DNA of 64,000 nt from contig NC_091245.1 of assembly GCF_042477335.2 (NCBI RefSeq), positions 82,312,501 through 82,376,500 of the forward strand. The letters are read 5' to 3'. A model generated the notes under the pieces. That model saw nothing but the letters and a program-made list of their open reading frames with translations. It did not search any database and was not told the DNA's origin. This stretch comes from Ovis canadensis. Taxonomy: Eukaryota; Chordata; Mammalia; Artiodactyla; Bovidae. A program made the translations under genes and the position numbers. Of the stretch, positions 23,710-34,851 are shown one piece after another. Each line of letters begins with the position of its first letter. Positions within the stretch are counted from its first letter, which is position 1.

Positions 23710-24203
23710 TCAGTTCATTTCAGTTCAGTCGCTCAGTCGTGTCCGACTCTTTGAGACCCCATGAATCGCAGCACGCCAGGCCTCCCTGTCCATCACCAAC
23801 TCCCAGAGTTCACTCAGACTCGTGTTCATTGAGTCAGTGATGCCATCCAGCCATCTCATCTTCTCTCGTCCCCTTCTTCTCCTACCCCCAATCCCTCCCA
23901 GGATCAGAGTCTTCTCCAATGAGTCAACTCTTCACATGAGGTGGCCAAAATACTGGAGTTTCAGCTTTAGCATCATTCCTTCCAAAGAAATCCCAGGGTT
24001 GATCTCCTTCAGAACGGACAGTTTGGATCTCCTTGCAGTCCAAGGGACTCTCAACAGTCTTCTCCAACACCACAGTTCAAAAGCATCAATTCTTCGGCGC
24101 TCAGCCTTCTTCATGGTCCAACTCTCACATCCATACATGACTACTGGAAAAACCATAACCTTGACTAGACAGACCTTAGTCGGCAAAGTAATGTCTCTGC
24201 TTT
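23710..24203 (-). mobile_element. BovB 3' end, antisense, inserted in BovB
   Basis: The tail CAGTTCATTTCAGTTCAG starts at about 23710. The element is truncated at AAAGCAGAGACATTAC (read on the minus strand), and the minus-strand frame 23932-24186 encodes Y-G-C-E-S-W-T-M-K-K. Host BovB continues at 24204. No TSD was recognised. Confidence 0.9.
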
Positions 24204-24537
24204 ACGCAGGTCAAAAAGGCAACAGTTAGAACTAGATATGGAACAATGGACTGATTTCAAATTGGGAAAGGAGTACATTAAGTCTATATATTGTCAGCCC
24301 GTTTATTTAACTTATATGCAGAGTACAACATGCAAAATGTCAGATTGGATGAAGCACAAGCTGTAATCAAGATTGCCCAGAGAAACATCAATGACATCAG
24401 ATATGCAGATGATACCAGCCTTATGGCAGAAAGAAAAGATGAACTAAAGAGCTCTTGATGAAAGTAAAAGAGGAGCTTGAAAAAACTGGCTTAAAACTCA
24501 ACATTCTAAATGAAGATCATGGCATCTGTTCCCGTCA

Positions 24538-24830
24538 GTCAGTTCAGTCACTCAGTAGTGTCTGACTTTTTGCGACCCCATGAATCGCAGCACACCAGGC
24601 CTCCCTGTCCATCACCAACTCCCAGAGTTCACTCAGACTCACGTCCATCGAGTCCATGATGCCATCCAACCATCTCATCCTTAGTCGTCCCCTTCTCCTC
24701 CTGCCCCCAATCCCTCCCAGCATCAGAGTCTTTCCCAACGAGTCAACTCTTCGCATGAGGTGGCCAAAGTACTGGAATTTCAGCTTTAGCATCATTCCTT
24801 CCAAAGAAATCCCAGGGCTGATCTCCTTCA
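24538..24830 (-). mobile_element. BovB 3' end, antisense, inserted in the same BovB
   Basis: A 293-bp piece from the TCAGT tail to the codons for M-K-E-I-S-P-G. The minus-strand frame 24544-24831 is open over nearly its whole length, so it is relatively young. Host BovB resumes at ACTTCATGGCAAATAG. No TSD was recognised. Confidence 0.9.
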
Positions 24831-25553
24831 TACTTCATGGCAAATAGATGGGAAAACAATGGAAATAGTGGCAGAGTTTTATTTTCTTGGGCTCCAAAAT
24901 GACTGCAAATGGCAACTGCAGCCATGAAATTAAGATGCTTACTCCTTGGCTGAAAAGCTATGACCAAGCTAAATAACATGTTAAAAAGCAGAGACATTAC
25001 TTTGCCAACAAAAGTCCCTCTAGTCAAAACTATGATTTTTCTAGTAGACATGTATGGATATGAGAGTTGGACGGTAAAGGAAGTTGATGCACTGAAGAAT
25101 TGAAGCTTTTGAACTGTGGTGTTGGATACTCTTGAGGGTCCCTTGGACTACAAGGATATCCAACTTCTTAATCCTAAAGGAAATCAACCCTGAATATCCA
25201 TTGGAAGGACTGATGTTGAAGCTGAAGCTCCAATACTTTGGCCACCTAATGTGAAGAGCTGACTTATTGGAAAAAGTTCCTGATGCTGAGAAAGACCAAA
25301 GGTGGAAGGAGAAAGAGACAACAGAGGATGAGATGGTTGGATGGCAACGCTATCTCCATAGACATGAGATTGAGCAATTTTGGGAGCTGATGATGGAAAT
25401 GGAAGCCTGGCATGCTGCAGTTCATTTTGTCGCAAAGAGTCAGACATGACTGAGTGACTGAACTGAACTGAATATCAAATATTAATAAACAGTGTCAAGA
25501 AAATTTAAGACAATATATATTTTCTTTAATTACTGAAAACATTTAGTTACTAG

Positions 25554-26219
25554 TTGCGCCTCTTGAGAAACCTATATGCAGGTCTAGAAGCAACAGGTAG
25601 AACTGGACATGGAACAACAGACTGGTTCCAAATAGCAAAAGGAGTACATAAAAGCTGTATATTATCACCCTGCTTATTTATCCTATATGCAGAGTACATC
25701 ATGAGAAACGCTGGGCTGGAACAAGTACAAGCTGGAATCAAGATTGCCGGGAGAAATATCAATAACCTCAGATATGCAAATGACACCATCCTTATGGCAG
25801 AAAGTGAAGAGGAACTAAAAAGCCTCTTGATGAAAGTGAAGGAGGAGAGTGAAAAAGTTGGCTTAAAGCTCAACATTCAGAAAACGAAGATCATGGCATC
25901 TGGTCCCATCACTTCATGGGAAATAGATGAGGAAACAGTGTCAGACTATTTTGGGGGGCTCCAAAAAATCACTGCAGATGATGATTGCAGCCATGAAATT
26001 AAAAGACTCTCACTTCTTGGAAGGAAAGTTATGACCAACCTAGATAGCATATTAAAAAGCAGGCGTATTACTTTGCCAAAAAAGGTCCACCTAGTCAAGG
26101 CTATGGTTTTTCCAGTAGTCATGTATGGATGTGAAAGTTGGACTGTGAAGAAAGCTGAGCCCCAAAGAATTGATGATTTTGAACTGTGGTGCTGGACAAG
26201 ACTCTTGCAAGTCCCTTGA
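25554..26219 (+). pseudogene. BovB RT fragment, 221 codons, mutated catalytic motif
   Basis: The frame covers the RT palm onward. Residues 74-77 read YAND instead of YADD: the first catalytic aspartate is asparagine (GAT to AAT), which should abolish polymerisation. The normally conserved QGC block reads HKSC. The frame stops at 26219 because a TGG codon is TGA (V-P-stop, where sisters have V-P-W-T). The C-terminal remainder follows in phase up to small indels. Confidence 0.88.
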
Positions 26220-26546
26220 ACTGCAAGGAGATCCAACCAGTCTATCCTAAAGGAGACCAGTCCTGAGTGTTCATTGGAAGGACTAATGCTAAAGCTGAAA
26301 CTCCAATACTTTGGCCACCTCATGAGAAGAGTTGACTCATTGGAAAAGACCCTGATGCTGGAAGGCATTGGGGGCAGGAGAAGAAGGGGATAACAGAAGA
26401 TGAGATAGCTGGATGACATCACCGACTCAATGCACATGAATTTTGGTGAACCCCGGGAGTTAGTGATGGACAGGGAGGCCTGGTGTCCTGCGATTCATGG
26501 GATCACAGAGTCAGACAAGACTAAGGGATTGAACTGAACTGAACAT
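25556..26546 (+). mobile_element. BovB, 5'-truncated, RT palm to 3' end
   Basis: It begins at TGCCTCTTGAGAAACC, nearly the same element position as the copy at 1041, and ends GAACTGAACTGAAC. It contains the open frame 25554-26219. Confidence 0.92.
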
Positions 26547-27056
26547 ATAAGAGACCAATTAACAGAAACATTGAATTTTCATCCAAATTAATTTCCATAT
26601 GCTTTATAGATATTTAGGTTCAGTTTGCTTTATTTTTACTTTAATTTATAAACTTTTTTTCTAGAATATTGTACTTCAATAAAAAAAAGATACTGATGAA
26701 AGCTAACTTTATAATTGTATATACATATATACATATATATAAATGTATATACATATATATGATTAATTTCCTTTTAATGCCTTATTTCACTTATAATAAA
26801 TTTTAAATCACTTGAAAGCAAAAACTTATATCACTTAAAATTTTATAAACAGTATAATGAGTCTCTACATAGCCACGAAATATCTTAAGCAACAAACATT
26901 TCCAATACAGTTGTAAAATTTGTGTACACATTTCCTATTTTATGCTACTCTCTTATCTACAGAATAAAATAGTACCCTTAATTAACAGTTTATACTCCTG
27001 ATTCATTTGTCTGTACTTTTATTGATATATAAAGATGTTTGGAATATTTTAAATCT
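26547..27056. other. AT-rich interval with TATACATA-type simple repeat
   Basis: No gene or named repeat. An alternating TATACATATATA tract occupies about 26714-26762. Confidence 0.55.
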
Positions 27057-27838
27057 CTTTGTGTGGATCACAACAAATTGTAGAAAATTCTTAAAGAGAT
27101 GAGAATACCAGAGAAACTAAAGAGCCTCTTGATAAAGGTGAAAGAGGAGGGTGAAAACACTGGCTTAAAACTCAATATTCAAAAAACTATTATGGCATCT
27201 GGTCCCATCACTTAATGGCAAATAGAAGGGGAAACAATGGAAACAGTGACAAACTTTATTTTCTTGAGCCCCCAAATCACTGCAGATGGTGAGTGCAACC
27301 AGGACATTAAGACGCTTGATCCTCGGAAGAAAAGCTATGACAAATCTAGACAGTGTAATAAAAAGCAGAGACACAATTTTCCTGATGAAAGTCCATATAG
27401 TCAAAGCTATGGCTTTTCCAGTAGTCATGTATGGATGTGAGAGTTGAACTATAAAGAAGGCTGAGTGCCAAAGAATTGATGCTTTTGAACTGTGGTGTTG
27501 AAGACTGTTGAGAGTCCCTTGGACAGAAGGAGATCAAACCAATCTATTGCAAGGGAAATCAGTCCTGAATATTCTTTGGAAGGACTGATGCTGAAGCTCC
27601 AATACTTTGGCCACCTGATGTAAAAAGCTGACTAATTGTAATAGACCCTGATCTGGGAAAGACTGAGGGATTGAGGACCAGGAGGTGACAGGAATGAGAT
27701 GGCTGAAAGATATCATTGACTCAGTGAATGTGAGTTGCAACAAACTCTGGAAGATGGTGAAGGACAGTGAGGCCTAGCAAGCTGAAATCCTTAGGGCTAC
27801 AAGGAGTCTGACACAACTAAGCAACTGAATAACAACAA
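27057..27838 (+). mobile_element. BovB with internal deletion
   Basis: It starts at GTGTGGATCACAACAAATTG (just after motif A), then at about 27112 jumps from GAGAATACCAGA to GAAACTAAAGAGCC. By comparison with the copy at 34933 about 275 bases are missing, including QGC and YADD. The remainder is decayed and ends with an A/C-rich tail (CAACTGAATAACAACAA). Confidence 0.85.
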
Positions 27839-28380
27839 AATCTCTATAGTCATTGGTTACATATTATATGTGTTCCCTTTCAGATATTTTTTCCAAAATA
27901 TGCTTGGGAAATTCATCCTTGTTACTTATTTTAATTGCTTATTAAAATAGGTTATTTTAATTGTTTCATAATTTTTGATATTATAAAAACACTGCTAAAA
28001 ATTCTTATGTAAACATCCTGTGCAATATATAAATATTTTTTATTGATTCATTTGGGAGAAAAAATTAAAGTATAAGTTGATCCTGGATCTAGAAGTAAAA
28101 CTTAAGTCTTTTTAAGTCCTGGAAGTAGAAAAAAAAATTGATCATCGATTAGGCAAGGATTCAGCAGACACAACTTCAAAAATACAACCCAAATAAAGAA
28201 ATCAAGAAAAAGATAAATTAGACTCTGAATATAAAAGCATTTACTATTTAAAAGACTCTCTTTACAGAATGAAACCACCAGTCTCATATATGTACAAAAT
28301 ATTTAATAATGATACCTCTCCTAAAGTGATTGTATCTATGGTATATCAATAAATCTCTAACTCAGTAATTGGAATATAAA
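27839..28380. other. Unclassified AT-rich interval
   Basis: About 540 bases; no repeat or exon named. A 61-codon minus frame at 28102-28287 shows no domain. Confidence 0.45.
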
Positions 28381-28683
28381 TATCTCAGCTTAAAATTGGC
28401 AAAATATTTGGATAGATAAAGCAACAAAGATGATATACTTTTGGCCAATAACACATGAAGAAATTCTCAATATTATTTGGTTTTAGAAAAACTTAAAACC
28501 ACTAAATATTAATACTACAGCATACCAACTAGAGTGATTAAAATTCAATTTTTTAAAAATATGACAATACCAACTGCTGGCGAGAATGCTGTCATGGGTG
28601 TAGAATAGCATTGTGCTCTGGAACATTTTTGGTGGGAATGTGAAATACTTCATTTAATTTGGGAAACACTTGATAGTGCCTCA

Positions 28684-28868
28684 TAAAGTAAAGAATCTGC
28701 CCGCCAATACAGGAGATGTGGTTTCAATCCCTAGGTTGGAAAGATCCCCTTGAGAAGGAAACAGCAACCCACTCGTGTTCTTGCCTGGAAAGTCCCATGA
28801 ACAGAGGAGCCTGATGGGCTATAGTCCTCGGGGATCACAAAAAGCTGGACATGACTGAAGCGACAGAA
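28684..28868 (+). mobile_element. Bov-tA-type SINE
   Basis: AAAGTAAAGAATCTGCCCGC, GTTTCAATCCCTAGGTTGG and GAGCCTGATGGGCTATAGTC occur in the SINE order. The head is shortened and no TSD was found. Confidence 0.85.
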
Positions 28869-29269
28869 CGTAATAAAACATATTTATCATTAGACTCAGA
28901 AATCTAATTCACTTATCCAAGCAAAATGACAAATTATATTCATATAAGGACATGCATGATAGCATTTATATCATATTATTCACAATTAATCTCTTATAGA
29001 TTGATAAGAAAGTATTATCCATAAAATAGACTACTACTCACCAAATAATAAAATACAGACTCTTGATACAAGGGACAATTCGGCTGAGTAACAAATATAT
29101 AGTACTACTAAAGTATAGAAGCTAGACTCAAAAGTCCACATACTGCATGAGTTCATTTACATGAACTTTTGGAAAAGGCAAATCTATAGGGACAAAAAAC
29201 AGACTCTGAATTGCCTGGGGCTGGGACTGAGGGATGCTTGACTATAAATAGGCACTAGGAAAATTTGAG

Positions 29270-29476
29270 GAAGACCCTGATGCTGGGAGGGACTGGGGAC
29301 AGGAGAAGGGGACGACAGAGGATGAGATGGCTGGATGGCATCACCGACTAGACGCACATGAGTTTGGGTAATCTCCAGGAGTTGGTGATGGACAGGGAGG
29401 CCTGGTGTGCTGCAATTCATGGGGTTGCAAAGAGTCAGACATGACTGAGCGACTGAACTGAACAAAACTGAACTGA
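29270..29476 (+). mobile_element. BovB 3' end, 207 bp
   Basis: A short piece from the codons for T-L-M-L-G-G-T-G to ACTGAACTGAA. The tail carries an extra pentamer (ACTGAACAAAACTGAACTGAAG). Confidence 0.88.
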
Positions 29477-29560
29477 AGAATTGGTCTACATTTTCATTAT
29501 GGCCCTTGTTATACAACTATGTATGTTTGTCAAAACATTCAGAAAAGTATATAAATTATA

Positions 29561-30471
29561 TTGTAATATTAGGAGAGCCACAAAAAAAGAAGAGATAAAT
29601 TAAATATATTTTCAGACAATAAAAAACTGAGAGAATTTATCTCCATGAGCTTTTACTATAGGAGACACTAAAGGAAGTTCTTAAGTTTGAAGAAGCCCAG
29701 ATATCCAGAAAGACATGTATAGTTATAGAACTGTAACTATGTATTCAAATATAATACACCTTTAATTATTATATTTTGAAAGAGTTAATTTCTTGACTGG
29801 TTAAGGAAAAATACCAATATATTGTGAGGTTTGTAAATTATGGAGAGGTAAAATACATTAAAATAGGAGCACAAAGTGAGGATAAATGGAAAATGACTCT
29901 GATAAAGATATCAGAATTTTTGTAAAATTATAACATCATTTTAAGGTAGACTATTATAAGTTAATGATGCACATTCAAAGCACATTTAAATCTCTAGTTT
30001 AACCATTTGAAACTAACATTGGCTAAAAAGATGAAAACACAGGATTAAATTGAATATTTTTTAAAATGCTTGATTAATTTAAGATAGCAAAACAGGGGAA
30101 AAGAAACAAAACCAGACAAAACAGAAAGCAAAGGGTAAAATAACAATCTAAAGCCAGTAATCTCAATACTCACATTAAGTGTAACTGCATTAAGTACTCC
30201 ATACTCCAGTTAAAAGACAGATTGTCAGGCTCCATAACATTGCATAACCTTATAACATGCTGACTAAAGAAATTGCTTTAACGGTAAAGACACGAGTGAG
30301 TTGAAAGTTAAATGTGAAAAACAATATAATGTGCAGAAAATATGCATTAAAAAACTAGTATTACTCCTTTAATTTCAAAAAAAAGGAAATTTCAAAAGGA
30401 GGAATATCTCCAAAGGTAATGATAATTAATAATGAAAAGTATATCCAATCATTAAGAAAACTAAAATATTT
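29561..30471. other. Unclassified, possibly very old LINE
   Basis: AT-rich. A stretch near 29650-29740 (CTTTTACTATAGGAGACACT, AAAGGAAGTTCTTAAG) and one near 30150-30230 look like highly diverged LINE sequence, but I cannot fix a family or strand. Confidence 0.3.
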
Positions 30472-30660
30472 TGTTGTTTAGCTGTTGAGTCCAACTCTTT
30501 ACAACCCTATGGATTGTAGCCCACCAGTTTCCTCTCTCCATGAGATTTCACAGGCAAGAATACTAGAGTGGGTTGCCATTTCCTTCTCCAGGGGATCTTC
30601 CTGACAGAAGAATTGAAACTGTATCGCTTGCATAAGCAGGCTTATTCTTTACCACTGACC
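30472..30660 (-). mobile_element. Bov-tA-type SINE, antisense
   Basis: TGTTGTTTAGCTGTTGAGTC, GAGTGGGTTGCCATTTCC and CAGGGGATCTTCCTGACAG mark a complete but diverged antisense SINE. Confidence 0.88.
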
Positions 30661-30727
30661 CATTTTAATTGTATATAGATCTAATTTTAAAATTTAAAAA
30701 TTCAGGAATTAAAAATTTACAGAACTA

Positions 30728-30848
30728 ACATACAGTGGAATATTACTCAGTCATAAAAAGCAATGCATTTGAGTCAGTGCCAATGAGGTGGATGAACCTA
30801 TTATGCAGAGTGAAGTAATTCAGAAAGTCGTTATGTATGATGCCAGAG
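30728..30848 (+). mobile_element. Artiodactyl L1 ORF2-end fragment, ~120 bp
   Basis: CATACAGTGGAATATTACTC, GCATTTGAGTCAGTGCCAAT and GAGGTGGATGAACC match the end of ORF2 in the L1s at 10165 and 18022. It is cut off before the 3' UTR, where the BovB leader begins. Confidence 0.75.
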
Positions 30849-31036
30849 TAGAAGGATGTGCGCTCACCTATTCCTGTGGGAACACCAAAATCACGACTAG
30901 CTCTGGTACAACCATCAAAAGGAGAATGTTTGATCCCACCAAAAAAAGATAGCCCACATCCAAAGGCAAAGAGAAGACCCAACAAGACAGTAGTTGCAGC
31001 AAAATCACATTTAGAATCAAACCTCATACCCGCCGG

Positions 31037-31220
31037 AGACTCTCAGAGAGTGCAAACAAAACCTTGTGTGCACCAGGGCCCAGGGAAAGGAAAAGTGACC
31101 CCCACAAGACGCTAAGCCAGACTTGCCTTTGAGTGTTTGAGTGCCTCCTGTGAAGACATAGGTCAGCAGTGGCCTGCCACAGGGATGGGGCTCTGACTGC
31201 AGCAGACCTGGGAGGTGCAG
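31037..31220 (+). repeat. Leader direct repeat, unit 1 (184 bp)
   Basis: It runs from AGACTCTCAGAGAGTGC to GGAGGTGCAG. It matches unit 2 at 31718-31900 throughout: AACAAAACCTTGTGTG, GCCAGACTTGCCTTTGAGTG against GCCAGACTTGCCTGTGACTG, AGTGGCCTGC and GCTGCAG/GGTGCAG ends. The units are imperfect (diverged), so the duplication is old. Confidence 0.9.
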
Positions 31221-31445
31221 CATGTGGCATAAGCCCTCCTAGAGGAGGTTACCATTAGCCCAACCATAGATCCACTGAGCAGACAACCCACAAACCGGAG
31301 AACAATTATACCAAAGAAATTCTTGCACTGTTGCCAAAGTTCTAGGGCCCACAACAGATTTCCCAACCTTGGGATACGCAAAGGGACTGAGAATTCCCAG
31401 GGAATTTGATTACAGACCCTCTGGAGTGAGGAAACAGACTCTTGG

Positions 31446-31715
31446 CTGCTGCTGTTAAGTCGCTTCAGTCATGTCTGACTCTGTGCAACCCCACAGATGG
31501 CAGCTCACCAGGCTCCCCTGTCCCTGAGACTCTCCAGGCAAGAAGACTGGAGTGGGTTGCCATTTCCTTCTCCAGTGCATGAAAGTGAAAACTGAAAGTG
31601 AGTCGCTCAGTCGTGTCTGACTCTTCGTGACCCCATGAACTGCAGCCCACCAGGCTCCCCCATCCCTGGGATTTTCCAGGCAAGAGTACTGGAGTAGGTT
31701 GCCATTGCCTTCTCT
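31446..31715 (-). mobile_element. Bov-A2 dimeric SINE, antisense, with TSD
   Basis: ACAGACTCTTGG at 31434-31445 and 31716-31727 is a perfect 12-bp TSD. Two monomers lie head to tail (about 31446-31575 and 31576-31715), joined by GTGAAAACTGAAAGTGAG. The left end has the GCTGCTGCTG run typical of the family. It is inserted between the two leader repeat units. Confidence 0.95.
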
Positions 31716-31717
31716 AC

Positions 31718-31900
31718 AGACTCTTGGAGGGCACAACAAAACCTTGTGTGTACCAGGATCCAGGAGAAAGGAACAGTGATCTCACAAGAGACTGAGCCAG
31801 ACTTGCCTGTGACTGTCCAGGAATCTCTGGTGGAGGTGTGGGTCTACAGTGGCCTGCTACAGGGCAGGGGCACTGAAAACAATAGTCCTGGGAGCTGCAG
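31718..31900 (+). repeat. Leader direct repeat, unit 2 (183 bp)
   Basis: It starts AGACTCTTGGAGGGCACAAC (its first bases are also the SINE TSD) and ends GGAGCTGCAG. It is the diverged second copy of 31037-31220. Confidence 0.9.
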
Positions 31901-32063
31901 AGAGCTGGCATGAGTCCTTTTGAAGGAGGTGGCCTCAGGCCAAACTACAGGGAGGTAACACAGCCCCACTTATCAGAAGAAAATTGGATTAAAGATTTAT
32001 TGAGCATAGCCCCAACCCACCAGAGCAAGACCCATTTGCCCTATGACTAGTCCCTCCCATCAG

Positions 32064-32185
32064 AGAGGCAACCCACTCAGTAATCTTGCCTGGAAAATTC
32101 CGTGGACTGAGGAGCCTGGTAGACTACAGTCCATGGGGTCGCAAAGAGTCGGACATGACTGAGCAATTTCACTTCACTTCACTTC
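32064..32185 (+). mobile_element. Bov-tA SINE, 5'-truncated, with TSD
   Basis: AGTCCCTCCCATCAG at 32049-32063 and 32186-32200 is a perfect 15-bp TSD. The insert lacks the tRNA-derived head, begins in the BovB-derived body (AGAGGCAACCCACTCAG) and ends with a CACTT pentamer run. Confidence 0.95.
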
Positions 32186-34851
32186 AGTCCCTCCCATCAG
32201 GAAGCTTCCACAGTCTCTTATCCTCATACATCAGAGGGAAGATAGAATGAAACCACAATCAGAGACAACTAACCAAACTGATCACATGGATTACAGCCTT
32301 GTCTAACTCAATGAAACTATGAGCCATACTGTGTAGGGCCACCCAAGATGGACGGGTCATGGTGGACAGTTCTGACAAAAAGTGGTCCATTGGAGAAGGG
32401 AATGGCAAACCACTTCAGTATTCTTGCCTTGAAAACCCCATGAACAGTACGAAAAGGCAAAAAGACATGACAATGCAAGATAAATTCCCCAGGTCAATAG
32501 GTGCCCAATATGATACTGAGAAGAGTGAAGAAATGGCTCCAAAGGAATGAAGAGGCTGAGCCAGAGCAAAAACAACACCAGTTGTAGATGTGTCTGGTGG
32601 TGGAAGTAAAGTCCAATGCTGTAAAAAAACAATATTGCATAGGAACCTGGAATGTTAGGTTCATGATCAAGTTAAATTGGAAGTGGTCAAACAGGAGATG
32701 GCAAGAGTAAACATAGACATTTTAAAAATTGGTGAACTAAAATGGATCAGAATGGGCAAATTTAATTCAGATGACCATTATATCTGCTACTGTAGGTAAG
32801 AATCCCTTAGAAGAAATGGAGTGTAGCCATCATAGTCAACAAAAAATCTGAAATGCAGTACTTGGGTGCAATCTCAAAAACAACAGAATGATCTCTGTTC
32901 ATTTCCGAGGCAAACTATTCTATATCATAGTATTCCGAGTCTATGCCCCAACCAGTAATGCCAAAGAAGCTGAAGTTGAATGGTTCTATGAAGACCTGCA
33001 AGACTATCTAGAACAAACACCAAAAAGAAATCCTTTTCATCATAGGGTTCTGGGATGCAAAAGTAGGGCATCAGGAGATACCCAGAGTAAAGGTAAGTCT
33101 GGCCTTGGAGCACAAAATGAAGCAGGACAAAGGCTAACAGGGTGTTGCCAAGGGTGGTCATAGCTGCCACCCTCTTCCAATAACACAAGAGATGACTCTA
33201 CAAATAGACATCACCAGATGGTCAATAGTGAAATGAGACTGATTATATTCTTTGCAGCTGAAGGTGGAAAATCTCTATACAGTTACCAAAAAGACCAGGA
33301 GCTGACTGTGGCCCAGATCATGAACTCATTGCAAATTCAGACTTAAATTGAACAAAGTAACAGAAACCACTCAGTCATTCAGGTATGACCTAAATCAAAT
33401 CGCTTATGAATATACAGTGGAAGTGACAAACAGATTCAAGGGACTAGATCTGATAACAAATCTGAAGAACTGTTGATAGGTTCATAGCATTGTACGAGGT
33501 GGTGATCAAAATCATTCCCAAGACAAAGAAATGCAAAGAGGCAAAATGGTTCTGACGAGGCCTTACAAATAGCTGAGAAAAGAAGGGAAGGTAAACTCTA
33601 AGGAGAAAAGGAAAGATATACCCATCTGAATGCAGAGTTCCAAAGAATAGCAAGGGGAGATAAGAGAGCCTTTGTCAGTGATCAATGCAAAGAAACAGAG
33701 GAAAATAACAGGATGGGAAACACTAGATATCTCTTCAATAAAATTAGGGATACCAAGGGCACTGCATACAAAGATGGGCACAATAAAGGGCAGAAATGGT
33801 ATGGACCTAACAGAAGCAGAAGATATCAAGAATAGGTGGAAGAATACACAGAAGACCTATAAAAAAATTATCTTAATGATCTAGATAACCATAATGGTGT
33901 GCTCACTCACCTAGGGCCAGATATCCTGGAGTGCAAACTCACGTGGGCCTTAGGAAGCATCATTACAAACAGTTAGTGGAGGTTATGGATTTCAGTTGAG
34001 CTATTTCAAATCCTAAAAGATAATGCTGTTAAAGTGCTACATTCAATCTACCAACACATTTGGAAAACTCAGCATTGGCCACAGGACTGGAAAATGTCAG
34101 TTTCCATTCCAACCCCAAAGAAAGGCAATGCCAAATAATATTCATACTACTGCACAATTGCAGTCATTTCACACTCTAATAATGCTTAAAATTCTCCAAG
34201 CCAGGCTTCAACAGCACATGAACCAAGAACTTCCAGATGTTTAAGCTGTTTTTAGAAAAGGCAGAAGAACCTGGCTCATAGAAAATACAAAAGAGTTCCA
34301 TAAAAATATCTATTTCTGCATCACTGACTATACTAGAGCTTTTGTGTGGATCACAAGAAACTGCGGAAAATTCTCTAAGAGATGGGAATACCAAACCGCC
34401 TTAACCTGCCTCCTGAGAAATCTGTATGCCATTCAAGAAGCAACAATTAGAACTGGACATGGAACAGACTGGTTCCAAAATGGGAAAGGAATAAGTCAAG
34501 GCTGTATACTGTCACCCTACTTACTTATCTTACATGGAGAGTATATCTGTGGAATGCAGGGCTGGATGAAGCACAAGCTGGAATTAAGATTGCCAGGAGA
34601 AATATCAATAATCTCAGATATACAGATGATACCACTCCTATGGCTGAAAGTGAAGAGGAACTAAAGAGCCTCTTGATGAATGTGAAAGAGGAGAGTGAAA
34701 ACCTGGCTTAAAACCCAACATTCAAAAAACTAAGATCATGGCATCCAGTCCCAACACTTCATGGCAAATAGGTGGGGAAACAGTGGAAACAGTGAGAGAC
34801 TAATTTCTTGGGCTCTAAAATGGTGACTATAGCCATGAAATTAAAAGATGC

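Larger units (their letters stand above)
21483..25472 (+). mobile_element. Long BovB copy split by two antisense BovB pieces
   Basis: Host segments are 21483-23709, 24204-24537 and 24831-25472. It begins in the leader (CACAAGCCTCTTATCCTC), passes the endonuclease region (coding G-T-W-N-V-R near 21916; E-L-K-W-T-G-I-G and D-D-H-Y-I-Y-Y-C-G in the frame at 21957-22172), the linker and N-terminal RT (22700-23700), and the YADD region (readable near 24400 as RYADD). It ends in an ACTGA tail. Stops and indels are frequent. Each gap in the host is filled by an antisense BovB 3' end, and the host sequence is continuous across both gaps, so those pieces are later insertions. Confidence 0.88.
28381..29560 (+). 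mobile_element. Old L1 3' part, split by SINE and BovB
   Basis: It reads like L1 ORF2 near its end: ACACATGAAGAAATTCTCAA, CAACTGCTGGCGAGAATGC, TTTTGGTGGGAATGTGAAA. After the SINE come ATCCAAGCAAAATGACAAAT and CATACTGCATGAGTTCATTT, then a 3' UTR-like GGGGCTGGGACTGAGGGATG. The BovB at 29270-29476 interrupts the 3' UTR. Confidence 0.65.
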
